5,534 nt of DNA from Candidatus Pacearchaeota archaeon (GTDB lineage: Archaea > Nanoarchaeota > Nanoarchaeia > Pacearchaeales > GW2011-AR1), in assembly GCA_002686195.1 (NCBI GenBank), contig NZAS01000117.1, forward strand, positions 5,036 to 10,569. The letters run 5' to 3'. The position numbers were made by a program, and so were the translations under genes. Shown here piece after piece: positions 3,893 to 5,534 of the stretch; position 1 is the first letter of the stretch, and the number at the start of each line of letters is the position of its first letter. A model generated the notes under the pieces. It did not search any database, was not told the DNA's origin, and was given only the letters and a program-made list of their open reading frames with translations.

Positions 3893-5194
3893 ATGGATTT
3901 GATGAAACTGCAGAAAGAAAGGAGAGAAATTAGAAGTTTGACGACTAAGGATGAAGGTAAGAAAGTGACTGTTGCTGGTTGGCTTTATGATTCTAGGGAT
4001 TTGGGGAAGATTAGGTTTGTTCTTTTGAGAGATGTTACTGGAGAAATCCAAATTACTGCTCTTAAAGATAAGGCTAGTAAGGAAATTTTTGATTTGATGA
4101 ATAAGACAAATAGAGAAAGTGTTGTTGTTGTTAATGGAACTGTGAAGAAAAGTGATAAGGCGCCTGGGGGAATGGAGATTATTCCCGATACTTTTGAGGT
4201 TTTGGCAGAGGCTGAACAACCGTTGCCAGTTGATGTTTCTGATTTTTCGAAGACTGAATTACCAACAAGATTGGATAATAGATTTTTGGATTTGCATAGA
4301 AGAAAGGTTCAGGCGATTTTTAAAATTCAGAGTACGACAATGCAAGCTTTTAGAGAATTCATGATTAAGGAAGGGGCTATTGAAGCTAATTTTCCTTCTA
4401 TAATTGGGAGTAGTAGTGAAGGAGGAACTGAGTTGTTTGAGGCGAAGTATTTTGATAAGAAAGTGTTTTTGAGTCAGAGTTGTCAGTTGTATAAGCAAAT
4501 GTTGGCTTGTTCGATGGAAAAGGTTTTTGCAGTTTTCACTGTTTGGAGAGCTGAGAAGCATAATACTCCGAGGCACTTGAATGAGTCAAGACAGTATGAT
4601 TATGAGCAAGGGTTTGCGGATGAATTTGTTGTTATGGATGTTTTGGGAAGGGCAGTTCAGCATATGGTTAAAGGAGTCATTGAGGAAAATAAAGATGATT
4701 TGGATTTGTTGGAAGTTAAATTGAAAGTGCCTAAAACGAAGTATATGACTTTTGAGGAAGCTAATAAGTTGTTAAAGAAGAATAAGATTAAAACTGAAAA
4801 GCATGATTTGACTGGGGAAGGTGAGAAGAAGTTGAATGATTTGTTTCCGGATACTATTGTTTTCGTTCATGATTGGCCTTTGGCTGGGAAGCCATTTTAT
4901 ATTATGCCAAAGGGCAAGGATTTGAGCTCAGGATTTGATGCGATTTATAGAGGTATGGAGATAAGTTCGGGAGGACAGAGAGTTCATTTGCCTGATTTAT
5001 TAGAAGAGAGACTGAAAGTTAAGGATCTCAACCCTAAGGATTTTAAGAGTTATATTGATTCATTTAGATATGGTGCTCCTCCGCATGCAGGATGGGGACT
5101 TGGAGTTGAGAGACTTACGATGGTTATGCTTGGATTGAATAATATTAGAGAGGCTGTGCTTTTCCCGAGAGATAGGGATAGATTGAGTCCATAG
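3893..5194 (+). CDS. aspS: aspartyl-tRNA synthetase, archaeal type, probably non-discriminating
   Basis: This class IIb synthetase activates aspartate with ATP and charges tRNA(Asp). Its 433 residues match the archaeal form (about 435). An OB-fold anticodon domain (about 22-105) is followed by the catalytic core. The core has EGGTELF (176-182), QSCQLYKQ (195-202) with the Asp-binding Lys201, motif 2 WRAEKHNTPRHLNE (218-231, Arg219), SSGGQR (358-363) and motif 3 GWGLGVER (400-407), ending in FPRDRDRLSP. These core residues are AspRS-like, not AsnRS-like. In the anticodon domain, Tyr32 and Pro91 stand where discriminating archaeal AspRS (Thermococcus kodakarensis) has Trp26 and Lys85. Pro at the second site is known from non-discriminating enzymes and AsnRS, so it likely also makes Asp-tRNA(Asn). 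Odd changes are SCQ for the usual SPQ and WRAE for FRAE. Five bases separate it from gatE, so they probably share a transcript. Confidence 0.93.
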   Translation: MDLMKLQKERREIRSLTTKDEGKKVTVAGWLYDSRDLGKIRFVLLRDVTGEIQITALKDKASKEIFDLMNKTNRESVVVVNGTVKKSDKAPGGMEIIPDTFEVLAEAEQPLPVDVSDFSKTELPTRLDNRFLDLHRRKVQAIFKIQSTTMQAFREFMIKEGAIEANFPSIIGSSSEGGTELFEAKYFDKKVFLSQSCQLYKQMLACSMEKVFAVFTVWRAEKHNTPRHLNESRQYDYEQGFADEFVVMDVLGRAVQHMVKGVIEENKDDLDLLEVKLKVPKTKYMTFEEANKLLKKNKIKTEKHDLTGEGEKKLNDLFPDTIVFVHDWPLAGKPFYIMPKGKDLSSGFDAIYRGMEISSGGQRVHLPDLLEERLKVKDLNPKDFKSYIDSFRYGAPPHAGWGLGVERLTMVMLGLNNIREAVLFPRDRDRLSP

Positions 5195-5203
5195 AAATAG
5201 AAA

Positions 5204-5428
5204 ATGACGACTTTTAGTAGAGTAGGGAATATTATTGTTAATGCTTCTGAGATTTCTCAAAGGCATGAGGGAGATGAAGTTGGTTTGACAGGAGCTGATT
5301 TGGTTCTTGATGTTTATGGAGATATAGAAAGAGAGAAGAGGGGGGAGAGGGTTGATTGGGAAGAGAGAATGAGGGCTTATAGAACTAGATTTGGTTATTT
5401 GAAAGGTTTGGATGGAAGATTGAACTGA
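5204..5428 (+). CDS. small hypothetical protein downstream of aspS
   Basis: This 74-residue protein is not recognised. It is soluble, with no signal or membrane segment. An N-terminal hydrophobic strand (VGNIIVNASEI, 7-17) precedes LTGADLVLDVY (28-38) and a strongly charged helical part rich in Glu and Arg (40-60), ending in FGYLKGLDG. Codon use (AGA, GTT, GAT, TTG) matches the neighbours, supporting a real gene. It starts 9 bases after the aspS stop with no clear Shine-Dalgarno site, which suggests co-transcription and translation coupled to aspS. Confidence 0.6.
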   Translation: MTTFSRVGNIIVNASEISQRHEGDEVGLTGADLVLDVYGDIEREKRGERVDWEERMRAYRTRFGYLKGLDGRLN

Positions 5429-5430
5429 AG

Positions 5431-5439
5431 TTTTAAATA
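5431..5439 (+). promoter_or_regulatory. candidate TATA box for the gene entering at the right edge
   Basis: TTTTAAATA lies just after the small hypothetical gene and predicts transcription from about 5461, giving a leader of about 8 bases before the ATG at 5469. Spacing is less exact than for the other promoters here. Confidence 0.35.
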
Positions 5440-5468
5440 GATTGAGTTCTTTGAATTTGAATCCGAAG

Positions 5469-5534
5469 ATGGGTGATGTTTTGAGAAGAATAGAGATTTA
5501 TTTTCTTTATGCTAGGTATCTTGCTGTAAGGCAT
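5469..5534 (+). CDS. start of an unidentified gene, cut by the window edge
   Basis: An open frame begins at ATG 5469 and runs 22 codons to the end without a stop (MGDVLRRIEIYFLYARYLAV...). It has an amphipathic, aromatic-rich N-terminus. The frame is open upstream to 5424, and TTG codons at 5442, 5451 and 5457 are alternative starts. Too little is visible to name a family. Confidence 0.45.
   Translation, partial: MGDVLRRIEIYFLYARYLAVRH

Noticed and set aside
3893..5194. Calling the synthetase asparaginyl (AsnRS)
   Set aside because: Lys201 in QLYKQ, HNTPRHLNE in motif 2 and SSGGQR are AspRS features; AsnRS differs at all three.
5340..5375. Possible plus-strand G-quadruplex in the small orphan gene
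   Set aside because: Four G runs exist but loops are about 3, 6 and 12 bases in a generally G-rich coding strand, so this is weak and expected by composition.

Overview
The window looks like part of the chromosome of a low-GC archaeon. The evidence is the GatD and GatE subunits of the archaeal Glu-tRNA(Gln) amidotransferase, an archaeal-type aspartyl-tRNA synthetase, and TATA-box promoters sitting about 26 bases before start codons with no Shine-Dalgarno site (leaderless style). Small proteins, tight spacing and coding strands rich in G and T but very poor in C suggest a DPANN-type lineage (Pacearchaeota/Woesearchaeota-like). That placement is inference, not proof.

Layout. 1-633 (+) is the C-terminal half of gatD, cut by the window edge. 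634-897 (-) is a small predicted lipoprotein whose stop codon abuts the gatD stop. 937-1383 (-) is a DUF1003 two-helix membrane protein. 1384-1567 is a divergent intergenic region with TATA boxes in both directions and two strong inverted repeats. 1568-2389 (+) is an uncharacterised protein that faintly resembles HipA/PI4K-type kinase folds but has a changed catalytic loop. 2421-3887 (+) is gatE, 3893-5194 (+) is aspS, and 5204-5428 (+) is a small orphan protein; these three look like one operon. The first codons of another gene begin near 5469.

How the genes work together. GatD (asparaginase-like, releases ammonia from an amide donor) and GatE (GatB-like kinase/transamidase and tRNA binding) convert Glu-tRNA(Gln) to Gln-tRNA(Gln). 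They are split here by a 1.8 kb block of unrelated genes in mixed orientation. AspS carries anticodon-domain residues expected of a non-discriminating enzyme, so it may also make Asp-tRNA(Asn), which needs amidation.

Main unusual observations: (1) GatE lacks the roughly 145-residue AspRS-like GAD insertion that the archaeal family normally has, which gives it a GatB-like architecture. (2) The deletion junction holds a C-rich tract that reads on the minus strand as a near-ideal G-quadruplex motif, in a gene otherwise almost without C runs. (3) The divergent promoter region carries a perfect 11+3+11 palindrome over one TATA box and a second stem with a self-complementary loop beside the opposing one. 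(4) An unrecognised, possibly pseudokinase-like protein sits between gatD and gatE.
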